Assembly (NCBI GenBank): GCA_022563075.1
Contig: JADFOC010000095.1
Location: forward strand, 1-8,262
Length of the DNA: 8,262 bases
Direction of reading: 5' to 3'
DNA from: Pseudomonadota bacterium
GTDB lineage: Bacteria; Pseudomonadota; Gammaproteobacteria; Pseudomonadales; Pseudohongiellaceae
Shown here: positions 1-6,183 of the stretch, piece by piece
Layout: every line of letters begins with the position of its first letter
Position numbering within the stretch: the first letter of the stretch is position 1
Notes under the pieces: model-generated
What the model was told of the DNA's origin: nothing
Database searches by the model: none
Seen by the model: only the letters and a program-made list of their open reading frames with translations
Made by a program: the position numbers and the translations under genes

Positions 1-1
1 G

Positions 2-223
2 GGACTCAGTGATGGCGATATACCGCTGGCACTATTGTTCTTTAATCTGGGGGTGGAAGCAGGCCAGGTGGGCTTTATTTGTGGGCTCATTGTTGTTAAC
101 TTCCTGTTTCGCAAATACCTCACTCGGCTACTATTTAGCGTACAGCGAGGCTTGGCATACGGACTGGGCGGCATAGCCACTTACTGGTTTATTGAAAGAT
201 TGCCCGCACTTTTCATAATTTAG
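2..223 (+). CDS. HupE/UreJ-family membrane protein, C-terminal fragment
   Basis: This is the last 73 residues of a gene that begins before the window. The frame is open from base 2, and the in-frame TTG at 35 is not a plausible start because the conserved text begins upstream of it. The stretch GDIPLALLFFNLGVEAGQ, followed by a hydrophobic segment, a short basic loop (FRKYLTR) and a final helix ending GGIATYWFIERL, matches the C-terminus of HupE/UreJ_2-type proteins as I remember them. These are small polytopic inner-membrane proteins, some associated with nickel or metal supply, but most members have no proven role. The conserved Asn and Glu in FNLGVEAGQ sit in a membrane helix, as is usual for this family. 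The gene ends 39 bp before the monooxygenase and could share a transcript with it. The family call is fairly sure; a nickel-transport role is not. Confidence 0.75.
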   Translation, partial: GLSDGDIPLALLFFNLGVEAGQVGFICGLIVVNFLFRKYLTRLLFSVQRGLAYGLGGIATYWFIERLPALFII

Positions 224-262
224 ATCACCAGGTAGATCATGCGGAAGTAGTAATAAGCACAG

Positions 263-1849
263 ATGCAGAAATTTGATGTGGCCGTAGTTGGCGCCGGCTT
301 TGCCGGCATGTATGCCCTGCACAAACTGCGAAGTCTGGGTTTCTCGGTGCGCGTGTTCGAAGTGGGCGATGGCGTCGGTGGCACCTGGTACTGGAATCGA
401 TATCCCGGCGCCCGCTGCGATGTTAACAGCCTTGAATATTCCTATCAGTTTTCCGAAGAGTTACAGCAGGAGTGGAACTGGAGTGAGAGGTACGCCTCCC
501 AACCGGAGATACTCGACTACGCTAACCACGTGGCGAACCGATTCGATTTGTGCAGGGATATACAATTTAACACTCGCGTGCGATCCCTGCATTTCGATAC
601 AAAGTGTGACACCTGGCATCTTAAAACCGAACAGGGTGATGATTTTCAAACCCAGTTCTGCATAATGGCAACCGGCTGTCTGTCCAAGCATAATATTCCA
701 AAATTCGAAGGCCTCGATGATTTTACCGGAACCGTCTTACACACCGGCACCTGGCCACAAGTCCAACCAGACTTCGATGGTCAGCGGGTCGGTATTATCG
801 GCACCGGCTCTTCTGCGATACAGCTTATCCCTCTTATCGCCGAGTGGGCGGCATCACTTACGGTGTTTCAGCGCACCGCCAGTTTCTCTATTCCCGCGCA
901 CAATGCGCCCATGGACAAGGAACATGAGCGCCAAATAAAGGCAGACTACGCCAATTTCCGTGCCGCCAATTCACAGCGCTACGCGGCACTGAACAACCAT
1001 CCCAGTGCTATCTCAGCCTTGGAGTTAACTGCAACGGAAAGAGACACGGTCTATCAAACCAGATGGGAAGACGGTGGCCTGACTTTCCTCGCCAGTTTCA
1101 AGGACCTGGGTAACAATCTCGATGCCAATAGAACGGCGGCAGAATTTGTGCACTCGAAGATCAGGGAGATCGTGAAAGATCCCGCCGTGGCTGAATTGTT
1201 GAGCCCGCAAACGGTTCTCGGATGTAAGCGTCTCTGCGTCGATACCGATTATTATCAGACCTTCAATCGACGCAACGTGACCCTGGTTGACATCAGTAAG
1301 GCAGCTATCGAAAAGATTACCGCCAACGGCGTGCTCAGCAACGGCATTGAATACGAGTTCGACGCATTAATCCTGGCCACCGGATTCGACGCCATGACCG
1401 GTGCCTTGCTGGATATCGACATACGCGGCAAGAATGGCTTGAGCCTGCAGGAAAAATGGCAGGACGGGCCGAAAAACTACCTTGGCCTGACGGTAAACGG
1501 TTTTCCCAATCTCTTCACCATCACCGGCCCAGGCAGTCCATCGGTACTGGCCAACATGATGGTGGCCATCGAGCAACACGTGGATTGGATCGCCGATTGC
1601 CTCTGCTACCTGCGCAGTAACTCGCTGCAGTGCGTCGAGGCAAGCGCTTCTGCCGAAGCAAATTGGATAGAACTGGTGAACGCTATCGCGAACCAGACCC
1701 TGTTCCCCACCGGCTGTAATTCCTGGTACACCGGCGCCAATATTCCAGGTAAACCCAGAATATTCATGCCCTATCTGGGATATCCGTCTTATGTTGAAAA
1801 ATGTGAGGATGTTGCCGCGAACAACTACCGTGGCTTCGAGCTTGGCTAG
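263..1849 (+). CDS. Type I Baeyer-Villiger monooxygenase, phenylacetone-monooxygenase-like
   Basis: A 528-aa FAD- and NADPH-dependent cytoplasmic enzyme expected to insert one oxygen of O2 next to a ketone carbonyl, giving an ester or lactone. The FAD Rossmann motif GAGFAG is at residues 10-15. GGTWYWNRYPGARCD at 39-53 carries the conserved active-site Asp53. The BVMO fingerprint FTGTVLHTGTWP is at 154-165. The NADPH Rossmann motif GTGSSA follows at 180-185, then an ATGFD motif at 372-376. Arg323 in CKRL aligns by eye with the catalytic Arg of phenylacetone monooxygenase (PAMO). GPGSPSVLANM near 422-432 has the same length as the PAMO active-site loop. Length and motifs are complete, so it should be active. 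The ATG at 263 is the first possible start, because the frame has a stop at 254-256; the ribosome site (GGAAG at 243-247) is distant and weak. It converges on the cytochrome gene. Family certain; substrate unknown. Confidence 0.95.
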   Translation: MQKFDVAVVGAGFAGMYALHKLRSLGFSVRVFEVGDGVGGTWYWNRYPGARCDVNSLEYSYQFSEELQQEWNWSERYASQPEILDYANHVANRFDLCRDIQFNTRVRSLHFDTKCDTWHLKTEQGDDFQTQFCIMATGCLSKHNIPKFEGLDDFTGTVLHTGTWPQVQPDFDGQRVGIIGTGSSAIQLIPLIAEWAASLTVFQRTASFSIPAHNAPMDKEHERQIKADYANFRAANSQRYAALNNHPSAISALELTATERDTVYQTRWEDGGLTFLASFKDLGNNLDANRTAAEFVHSKIREIVKDPAVAELLSPQTVLGCKRLCVDTDYYQTFNRRNVTLVDISKAAIEKITANGVLSNGIEYEFDALILATGFDAMTGALLDIDIRGKNGLSLQEKWQDGPKNYLGLTVNGFPNLFTITGPGSPSVLANMMVAIEQHVDWIADCLCYLRSNSLQCVEASASAEANWIELVNAIANQTLFPTGCNSWYTGANIPGKPRIFMPYLGYPSYVEKCEDVAANNYRGFELG

Positions 1850-1870
1850 TGTGAGTGACCAACTCAGAAA

Positions 1871-2308
1871 TTAACGCGCTTGATACTGTTGGTGACACGA
1901 CTCGCAGGGCGGGTACAGTGCGTCATTGCCAGCGCTGGACAGGGCTGCTTCATCCTTCTGCCCCACCGCTGTGATCACCAGCCGTGCGGCGGCCATCATC
2001 TGACTATTATAGGATTGCCAGTCTGCTTCGGCAGCCCAGGCCTGGTCTTCGCTGCCGGCTGCCCAACCGGCCAGCAAGCTACCGGCCGCAATCACAGTGA
2101 GCGCCGCATTCTCTATTTCCAGCCATTCGGCCTCGGTTTCAAGCTGATAGGCGCCCCAGATTGTGGCGCTGCTGGGGGTAATAAGGGCGTTCATGATCTG
2201 CTTCACGCTAAGCGGTGGCTGCAGGGTATCGCCGAGTTGGCTGCGCGCAGGGAGTGTCCAGCATAAAACTAGTAAGCCAATGAAAACACTCAGTATTTTT
2301 GACTTCAT
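1871..2308 (-). CDS. Exported c-type cytochrome, c'/c556-like
   Basis: A 145-aa protein with a Sec signal peptide: basic MKSK, hydrophobic residues 5-19, likely cleavage near ARSQ at 21-24. One haem-binding CxxCH motif (CESCH, 135-139) lies almost at the C-terminus. A CxxCH at the end of a mostly helical domain is the layout of class II cytochromes (c' and c556). Met40 in VKQIMN lies where the N-terminal axial Met of c556 would be, so it may be the sixth ligand; this is inferred. The middle is rich in Ala and Trp (W51, W62, W82, W91, W97). Its place would be the periplasm, carrying electrons to an unknown partner. The ribosome site AAGGA (plus-strand 2317-2321) is 8 bases before the ATG. The gene runs towards the monooxygenase, with 21 bp between the two stops and no clear shared terminator. 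The haem motif and export are clear; the redox partner is unknown. Confidence 0.88.
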   Translation of the reverse strand: MKSKILSVFIGLLVLCWTLPARSQLGDTLQPPLSVKQIMNALITPSSATIWGAYQLETEAEWLEIENAALTVIAAGSLLAGWAAGSEDQAWAAEADWQSYNSQMMAAARLVITAVGQKDEAALSSAGNDALYPPCESCHQQYQAR

Positions 2309-2355
2309 CTGGTGAATCCTTCGCGTTTTAAGCCCTGTTTTGTCACCGAACTCGG

Positions 2356-2373
2356 AGCCAGTTCAGCCAGTTA
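2356..2373. repeat. Tandem 9-bp direct repeat
   Basis: AGCCAGTTC is followed directly by AGCCAGTTA, so eight of nine bases repeat head to tail. It lies 48 bp upstream of the cytochrome start codon. It could be a protein binding site, but it is short and could be chance. Confidence 0.35.
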
Positions 2374-2436
2374 AGCAATCCCAGGCTGGCATTATTTGCC
2401 CATCTTAACAGTTGGACCTGGTGCTTGAAACCTCCC

Positions 2437-2459
2437 GCAGGTGCCTGCCATTGGGCACC
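2437..2459. promoter_or_regulatory. Overlapping palindromes, possible operator
   Basis: GCAGG-TG-CCTGC (2437-2448) is a perfect short dyad. The overlapping GGTGCC (2440-2445) can instead pair with GGCACC (2454-2459). The two pairings exclude each other. The site lies between divergent genes, where an operator would be expected, but the arms are only 5-6 bp. Confidence 0.25.
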
Positions 2460-2499
2460 ATGGGTATCTGAGCAAACCCGTTCAAGCAGATAATTCCGT

Positions 2500-2528
2500 T
2501 AAACATTTAAGGGAAAATCTGCTTTAAT
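2500..2528 (+). promoter_or_regulatory. Candidate sigma-70 promoter for the hydrolase
   Basis: TTTAAT at 2523-2528 matches the -10 consensus at five of six bases. TAAACA at 2500-2505, 17 bp upstream, matches the -35 at four of six. The hydrolase ATG is about 95 bp downstream, leaving a leader that contains the 2551-2569 hairpin. This rests on the match by eye alone. Confidence 0.3.
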
Positions 2529-2550
2529 CGGTGTTTTCCGTCACTTCAAA

Positions 2551-2569
2551 GCCAGCCATGCTGGCTGGC
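2551..2569. other. Perfect 7-bp hairpin in the hydrolase leader
   Basis: GCCAGCC (2551-2557) pairs with GGCTGGC (2563-2569) around an ATGCT loop. A second small hairpin, CCTGT/ACAGG, follows at 2574-2587. There is no T-run, so neither is a standard terminator. They lie 24-40 bp before the ribosome site and could affect leader structure. Confidence 0.35.
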
Positions 2570-2623
2570 ACCACCTGTCAAAACAGGCAAGTGCTTCTCA
2601 TCAAGAAATAAAGGTAATCCACT

Positions 2624-3556
2624 ATGGCTTGCGTCAACCAATTCAAATCTTTCTGCTTCATCGTGTCGCTACTGCTCGGCGCCGTTGCCCATGCCGATAT
2701 CTGGGACGAGGTCGAACACGGTTATGCCGACAGCGACGGCGTCAAGATTCACTATGCCGCTGTAGGTGAAGGTCCGCTGGTGATCATGATTCATGGTTTT
2801 CCCGATTTCTGGTACACCTGGCGTCATCAGATGGAAGGTTTAAAAGGCAACTACCGGGTAGTCGCGATCGACCAGCGCGGTTACAACCTGAGTGACCAAC
2901 CGGAGGGCGAAGCTAACTATAATATGCGCTACCTGGTAGCTGATGTGGCCGCAGTAATTCGACATTTGGGTGAAGAGAAAGCCATCATAGTCGGCCACGA
3001 CTGGGGCGGCATCGTCTCCTGGCAGTTTGCCTTTGCCCTGCCACAGATGGTGGACAAGTTAATCATCTTGAATCTGCCACATCCGAATGGCCTGGCTCGC
3101 GAGTTGGCCAACAATCAAGAGCAACAACAGAACAGCAGTTATGCCCGCACCTTTATCGAGGGCTCAGCTTCCGACCCGGATATCTTATTTGGCGGGCCGA
3201 TGACGGCAGAGTCCTTGGCGTTTTGGGTATCGGACCCGGCCGCCAGACCACGCTATGTTGAAGCCTTCGAACAGTCCAGCTTCGATGCCATGTTGGCCTA
3301 CTACAAGCAAAACTATCCGCGTACCGGTGGCGACGCACCGGCGCCGCCTTCTCCACCGCAGTTACAGATGCCGGTGCTGGTTTTTCACGGCCTTCGCGAC
3401 ACCGCGCTGCATTCAGACGGACTTAACAACACCTGGGACTGGATCGATGCCGACACCACCATCGTGACTGCGCCTAATGCCAATCATTTCGTGCAACAGG
3501 ACGCCGCGGAACTGGTCACCAGCACCATGAAGTGGTGGCTGCTGGCAAGACCTTAA
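2624..3556 (+). CDS. Exported epoxide-hydrolase-like alpha/beta hydrolase
   Basis: A 310-aa alpha/beta hydrolase with an N-terminal signal peptide (hydrophobic residues 9-21, likely cleavage after AHA at 22-24), so it should act in the periplasm or outside. [10 protein letters not shown] at 57-66 is the oxyanion-hole region with the HGxP motif of epoxide hydrolases. GHDWGG at 124-129 carries the nucleophile Asp126, as in epoxide hydrolases and haloalkane dehalogenases. Asp259 (GLRDT) and His288 (NANHFV) complete the triad. The cap domain holds AYYKQNYPR (225-233), whose tyrosines could be the ring-opening Tyr of true epoxide hydrolases. The HGFP motif favours epoxide hydrolase over dehalogenase. 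The ribosome site AAGG (2611-2614) lies 9 bases before the ATG. It probably forms its own transcript. Fold and triad are clear; substrate unknown. Confidence 0.88.
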   Translation: MACVNQFKSFCFIVSLLLGAVAHADIWDEVEHGYADSDGVKIHYAAVGEGPLVIMIHGFPDFWYTWRHQMEGLKGNYRVVAIDQRGYNLSDQPEGEANYNMRYLVADVAAVIRHLGEEKAIIVGHDWGGIVSWQFAFALPQMVDKLIILNLPHPNGLARELANNQEQQQNSSYARTFIEGSASDPDILFGGPMTAESLAFWVSDPAARPRYVEAFEQSSFDAMLAYYKQNYPRTGGDAPAPPSPPQLQMPVLVFHGLRDTALHSDGLNNTWDWIDADTTIVTAPNANHFVQQDAAELVTSTMKWWLLARP

Positions 3557-3587
3557 AAACGGTAACCAGCATGCACGTCGCCAGGAA

Positions 3588-3626
3588 TTCGATGGCAGCG
3601 AGGTACCGGCGAACGCTGCCATTGAA
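3588..3626. terminator. Strong hairpin after the hydrolase gene
   Basis: TTCGATGGCAGCG (3588-3600) pairs with CGCTGCCATTGAA (3614-3626): 13 pairs with one G-T wobble, around a 13-base loop. It begins 31 bp after the hydrolase stop. No T-run follows, so it is not a textbook intrinsic terminator. It may stabilise the 3' end or stop transcription with Rho. Confidence 0.45.
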
Positions 3627-3645
3627 GGCTAGTGCACTCGGTCAT

Positions 3646-3673
3646 TTGAAGTCTGCTAAAGAAGTGAAATAAA
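3646..3673 (+). promoter_or_regulatory. Weak candidate promoter for the methyltransferase-fold gene
   Basis: TTGAAG (3646-3651) and AATAAA (3668-3673) are 16 bp apart, with four of six consensus matches each, in the AT-rich stretch between the hairpin and the next gene. A promoter is expected here, but this exact pair is uncertain. Confidence 0.22.
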
Positions 3674-3722
3674 TTTGTAAGAATTGAGTACTAGTCTAAG
3701 AATCTAACAAGAGGAAGCAATC

Positions 3723-4460
3723 ATGAAGAAAGTACTAATCGCAATCTGCAGCCTGTTCATCAGCACCCAGCTATTTGCTGCCGATGCGGCGGCTACGCGT
3801 GCCAAAGTCGAACAATACCTGCAGGGGAGTATTCGAGAAGCTGCCGAAGTAGCGCGCGATCCCAACCGCAAGCCAGCCGAGGTATTGGAGTTCTTCGGAC
3901 TCGAGGATGGCATGAAAGTTTTGGAAATTTCCCCCGCCGGGGGGTATTGGACGAAATTTCTCGGCCCTCTGCTTTGCAACAACGGCGGAGAACTGGTGGT
4001 ATCCGTGGGCATTAATAATGCATTCAGGAATCGAGTAATGACGCTGGATGGCCTGGACTGCGTTTCGGCTATCAACGATGCAATAAGCCTCGGCAGCATT
4101 CCTGAGTTCTCATTCGATAGCGGCGATTTCGATATGGTTCTGACCTTTCGTAACCTGCACAATCCCACCGCCGAAGCACGCGCAAACATGAACAAAGCCA
4201 TCTATGAAGCGCTCAAGGACGGTGGTATTTATGGTGTCGTCGATCACACTCGTCGCCATGGCCAACCGACCAATCGCGCCGTGGGTCGTCGACTCGATCC
4301 GGTTCTGGTGATCAAGGAGATGGTAGATGTAGGCTTTGAGTTCGTCGACTACAGCTATATGCACTATCACCCTGAATCTGACGATTTGGCCCAAGAAGTA
4401 GGCACTGCAGGGGTCACAGGGCATACTGACCGTTTCACACTGTTGTTTAAAAAACCATAA
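3723..4460 (+). CDS. Methyltransferase-fold protein with signal peptide, COG4798-like
   Basis: A 245-aa protein with a clear signal peptide (MKKVLIAICSLFISTQLFAA, likely cleavage near residue 20) followed by a class I SAM-methyltransferase-like domain. The degenerate motif I VLEISPAGGYWTKFL is at 66-80. The motif IV region FDMVLTFRNLHN is at 136-147. KDGGIYGVVDH at 165-175 and the end GHTDRFTLLFKKP (233-245) match the predicted methyltransferase family COG4798 as I know it. A Pro stands at 71, where classical motif I is E-x-G-x-G-x-G. SAM is not known to be available in the periplasm, so the protein may bind another ligand or have lost catalysis; this is inference. The ribosome site GAGGA (3711-3715) lies 7 bases before the ATG. 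A strong terminator follows 20 bp after the stop, so the gene is probably monocistronic. Fold and export are fairly sure; activity is unknown. Confidence 0.82.
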   Translation: MKKVLIAICSLFISTQLFAADAAATRAKVEQYLQGSIREAAEVARDPNRKPAEVLEFFGLEDGMKVLEISPAGGYWTKFLGPLLCNNGGELVVSVGINNAFRNRVMTLDGLDCVSAINDAISLGSIPEFSFDSGDFDMVLTFRNLHNPTAEARANMNKAIYEALKDGGIYGVVDHTRRHGQPTNRAVGRRLDPVLVIKEMVDVGFEFVDYSYMHYHPESDDLAQEVGTAGVTGHTDRFTLLFKKP

Positions 4461-4479
4461 TTAAATCTGCTTCAAATCC

Positions 4480-4513
4480 AAGGGAGACATTCGGAAGAAT
4501 GTCTCCCTTGTTT
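4480..4513 (+). terminator. Rho-independent terminator after the methyltransferase-fold gene
   Basis: AAGGGAGACATTC (4480-4492) pairs perfectly with GAATGTCTCCCTT (4497-4509) around a GGAA tetraloop, followed by GTTTG. The 13-bp perfect stem and tetraloop are typical; the T-run is short and interrupted. Confidence 0.82.
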
Positions 4514-4827
4514 GATACGTCTTCAAAACAGGCCGAACGGGATTATGCTGGCTGCTCAAATTTCCACATAGGGTGGGACTAAAGAAAATAGCAGAAGTCC
4601 AAATTTTCAGCTAACTGACGCCGCAGGATAGGCTCGCATCCGTCGTTGACAGGGCAAGAATAAAAAAGCAAAGTGGAGATTACTGATAATATGTAGCAAG
4701 TGAGTTAAGGCGTCCCCCCAGTGGTTAATTGAAGGAGTCTTCAATAAAATCAATAGGGTCGCTGGTAACTCATGCCTTGTAGAAGGAATGCCTCGAACTC
4801 TCTCAATCCAGGCATAGTGGAAAATAC
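4514..4827. other. Gene-poor region upstream of hspQ
   Basis: No supported gene in these 314 bp. The only notable items are a perfect TTGACA at 4646-4651 without a -10 box at the right distance, a GATAAT at 4685-4690 without a -35, and a 7-bp hairpin ATTGAAG/CTTCAAT (4728-4734 and 4739-4745, loop GAGT) followed by an A-rich run. The hspQ promoter must lie here, but I cannot place it. Confidence 0.35.
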
Positions 4828-5157
4828 ATGGGAACTGTGACAAATATTACCCGGGCCAAGTTCTCCATAGGTGACTTGGTGCATCATCTGCTCTTCGATT
4901 ATCGGGGAGTGATTGTAGATGTTGATCAAAACTTTCAAGCATCGGAAGAGTGGTACGACACCGTTGCTAAATCACGCCCACCGAAAGATAAGCCCTGGTA
5001 CCATGTACTGGTTGATAACAGTATACATTCCACCTATGTAGCAGAACAGAACTTGGAAGCTGATGACAGCGGAGACCCTATCAAGCATCCTATGCTGCAA
5101 CACTTTTTTACCGAATTCGACAATGGAAGATATATTCGTCTTGAGCCAGTGAATTAG
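4828..5157 (+). CDS. hspQ: Heat shock protein HspQ
   Basis: A 109-aa protein of the HspQ/YccV family (hemimethylated-DNA-binding domain). In Escherichia coli, HspQ is a small heat-shock protein that stimulates or is degraded by the Lon protease and also binds hemimethylated oriC DNA. Visible marks: AKFSIGDLVHH at 10-20, FDYRGVIVDVD at 23-33, PWYHVLVD at 56-63 and TYVAEQNL at 69-76, in the family's order, in a small SH3-like beta-barrel. The length is normal and the protein is cytoplasmic. The start at 4828 gives a short lead before the conserved block; the ribosome site is weak (GTGGA about 4817-4821). No heat-shock promoter could be identified upstream. The lipoprotein gene follows 61 bp later with its own good ribosome site. 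The family call is firm; the DNA-binding role here is by homology only. Confidence 0.9.
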   Translation: MGTVTNITRAKFSIGDLVHHLLFDYRGVIVDVDQNFQASEEWYDTVAKSRPPKDKPWYHVLVDNSIHSTYVAEQNLEADDSGDPIKHPMLQHFFTEFDNGRYIRLEPVN

Positions 5158-5218
5158 TCTGGTAAATCCAAACCCCCTAACTACCGTACTGCCTCTAAAC
5201 TTTAGCAGGAGAAATACC

Positions 5219-5578
5219 ATGCTGTACCGGAAAATAATGAGTTTTGCTTTTATTATTTGCCTATCAAGCTGCGCCTCTACCGATCGACTCGATCTCGCTG
5301 GCGACTGGGCCGGGACGCTGAATATTGGCGGTGGTTCGTTAAGACTCATTTTTCATATCACCGAATCCGAAGATGGCTTCAGTACTGTCATCGAAAGCGT
5401 GGATCAAGGTGGTGTAATGATTCCCACGGAATTGCTTATAGACGGTGACACGCTGGTATTTTTAGTTGAGTCACTCGGTGTCGACTATGCAGCTACTTTG
5501 AGTGGCAATCAGATAACAGGCACCTTTAAGCAGAGCGGTATGACGGTGGAGAATTACACAATTACGCGAAGTGATTAG
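5219..5578 (+). CDS. Small lipoprotein with a single beta-rich domain
   Basis: A 119-aa lipoprotein: a basic start (MLYRK), a hydrophobic stretch at 7-15, and a lipobox LSSC with Cys18 as the lipidated residue. Residue 19 is Ala and not Asp, so outer-membrane sorting is expected. The mature part begins LAGDWAGTL, then GGGSLRLIFHITESEDGFS, SVDQGG, and ITGTFKQSGM. This pattern (GDWxGxL..., xLRLxFHI, DQGG, ITGTxxQxG) is one I recall as an accessory N-terminal domain in front of some alpha/beta-hydrolase or beta-lactamase-like enzymes. Here it stands alone without a catalytic part. It is probably a beta-sandwich or lipocalin-like fold with a binding role, but the function is unknown. The ribosome site AGGAG (5207-5211) lies 7 bases before the ATG. 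No related hydrolase gene follows directly. Confidence 0.8.
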   Translation: MLYRKIMSFAFIICLSSCASTDRLDLAGDWAGTLNIGGGSLRLIFHITESEDGFSTVIESVDQGGVMIPTELLIDGDTLVFLVESLGVDYAATLSGNQITGTFKQSGMTVENYTITRSD

Positions 5579-5684
5579 TAACGACACCGAGGCCCGAGCT
5601 TAGTCTTTTAGCACTTGATGAGAGTGCAGCTCAGCTAATCCCGCTGGCCCATTGCAATCGTGATATCTCACGGCGAACTAAGCT

Positions 5685-6137
5685 ATGCAACAGCCTCTGA
5701 ATTTTTATCAAATCACGGATCGCATAGGCACTGCGGGACAACCCAGCATCGAGCAACTGGCTGCAATTGCCAAGCAGGGCGTTGCCAATGTGGTGAATCT
5801 GGCGATGCATGACTCTGATAATGCCTTGGCTGATGAGGGCAGTATCGTGGCGTCTTTGGGCATGTCCTATTTTCACCTTCCGGTGCCATTTGATAAACCA
5901 GGTGCCGGCCATGTGCGGAAATTTTTTTCGATAATGGACGCACTGGAGAGTGAGAAAGTGTTCGTGCACTGCGCCCTCAACCTACGGGTCTCGGCGTTTA
6001 TGCACCAGTACCTGACCTTAAAAAAGGGACTTAGCTCGGAACAAGCCAGCTCCCCTTTGCTCAGCAGATGGTTCCCGGATATGGATGATGCCTGGAAATC
6101 AATCATGAACTTAAGCCTCGATGAGATCGAGCGATAA
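5685..6137 (+). CDS. Tyrosine-phosphatase-like protein, C-x4-R variant
   Basis: A 150-aa soluble protein of the dual-specificity/tyrosine-phosphatase-like superfamily, close to the BLH-phosphatase/DUF442 group. It opens with FYQITDRIGTAGQPSIEQL (7-25), the typical 'tDri.taGQPs..ql' lead. VANVVNLAMHD at 33-43 is the strand containing the usual 'vInLR'. FVHCALNLRVSAF (93-105) is the phosphate-binding loop, with Cys96 and Arg101. Only four residues separate Cys and Arg, where the classical P-loop is C-x5-R. D70 in PVPFDKP could be the general acid. The substrate may be a phosphoprotein or small phosphate, or the protein may act in sulfur transfer; none is shown. The start MQQPLNF fits the family, but there is no good ribosome site before it. 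The preceding 106-bp gap holds only a bulged hairpin (about 5609-5638). Confidence 0.82.
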   Translation: MQQPLNFYQITDRIGTAGQPSIEQLAAIAKQGVANVVNLAMHDSDNALADEGSIVASLGMSYFHLPVPFDKPGAGHVRKFFSIMDALESEKVFVHCALNLRVSAFMHQYLTLKKGLSSEQASSPLLSRWFPDMDDAWKSIMNLSLDEIER

Positions 6138-6173
6138 CCGGCGGTTCTCGCTGTCTCTACCTGCATGCCATCG

Positions 6174-6179
6174 AAGGAG
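6174..6179 (+). promoter_or_regulatory. Strong Shine-Dalgarno with no canonical start after it
   Basis: AAGGAG lies 4 bases before an in-frame ATA at 6184, where an ATG would be expected for the DoxX-like gene. No ATG, GTG or TTG occurs in that frame until 6256, well inside the conserved region. Confidence 0.5.
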
Positions 6180-6183
6180 TTAA

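Larger units (their letters stand above)
2309..2623. promoter_or_regulatory. Divergent intergenic region between cytochrome and hydrolase genes
   Basis: These 315 bp hold no convincing gene and must carry the promoters of the two divergent genes. Visible structure: a tandem 9-bp repeat (2356-2373), a 12-bp palindrome GCAGGTGCCTGC (2437-2448) overlapping an alternative GGTGCC/GGCACC hairpin (2440-2459), a TTTAAT -10-like box at 2523-2528, and a perfect 7-bp hairpin at 2551-2569. No binding-site consensus that I know matches. Confidence 0.4.

Noticed and set aside
1880..2266. A 128-codon plus-strand frame opposite the cytochrome
   Set aside because: It lies wholly antisense to a gene with a signal peptide and a haem motif, and its product has no recognisable pattern.
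263..4460. The monooxygenase, hydrolase and methyltransferase-fold genes as one catabolic pathway
   Set aside because: They are separated by a convergent cytochrome, a 315-bp promoter region and a hairpin, and two of the products are exported while the monooxygenase is not.
4646..4690. Perfect TTGACA (4646-4651) and a GATAAT (4685-4690) read as an hspQ promoter
   Set aside because: The two boxes are 33 bp apart, far from the 16-18 bp needed, and neither has a proper partner at the right distance.
4607..4843. A 78-codon minus-strand reading frame filling the gap before hspQ
   Set aside because: It needs a TTG start inside hspQ, has no ribosome site, and its product resembles nothing I know; it looks like chance.
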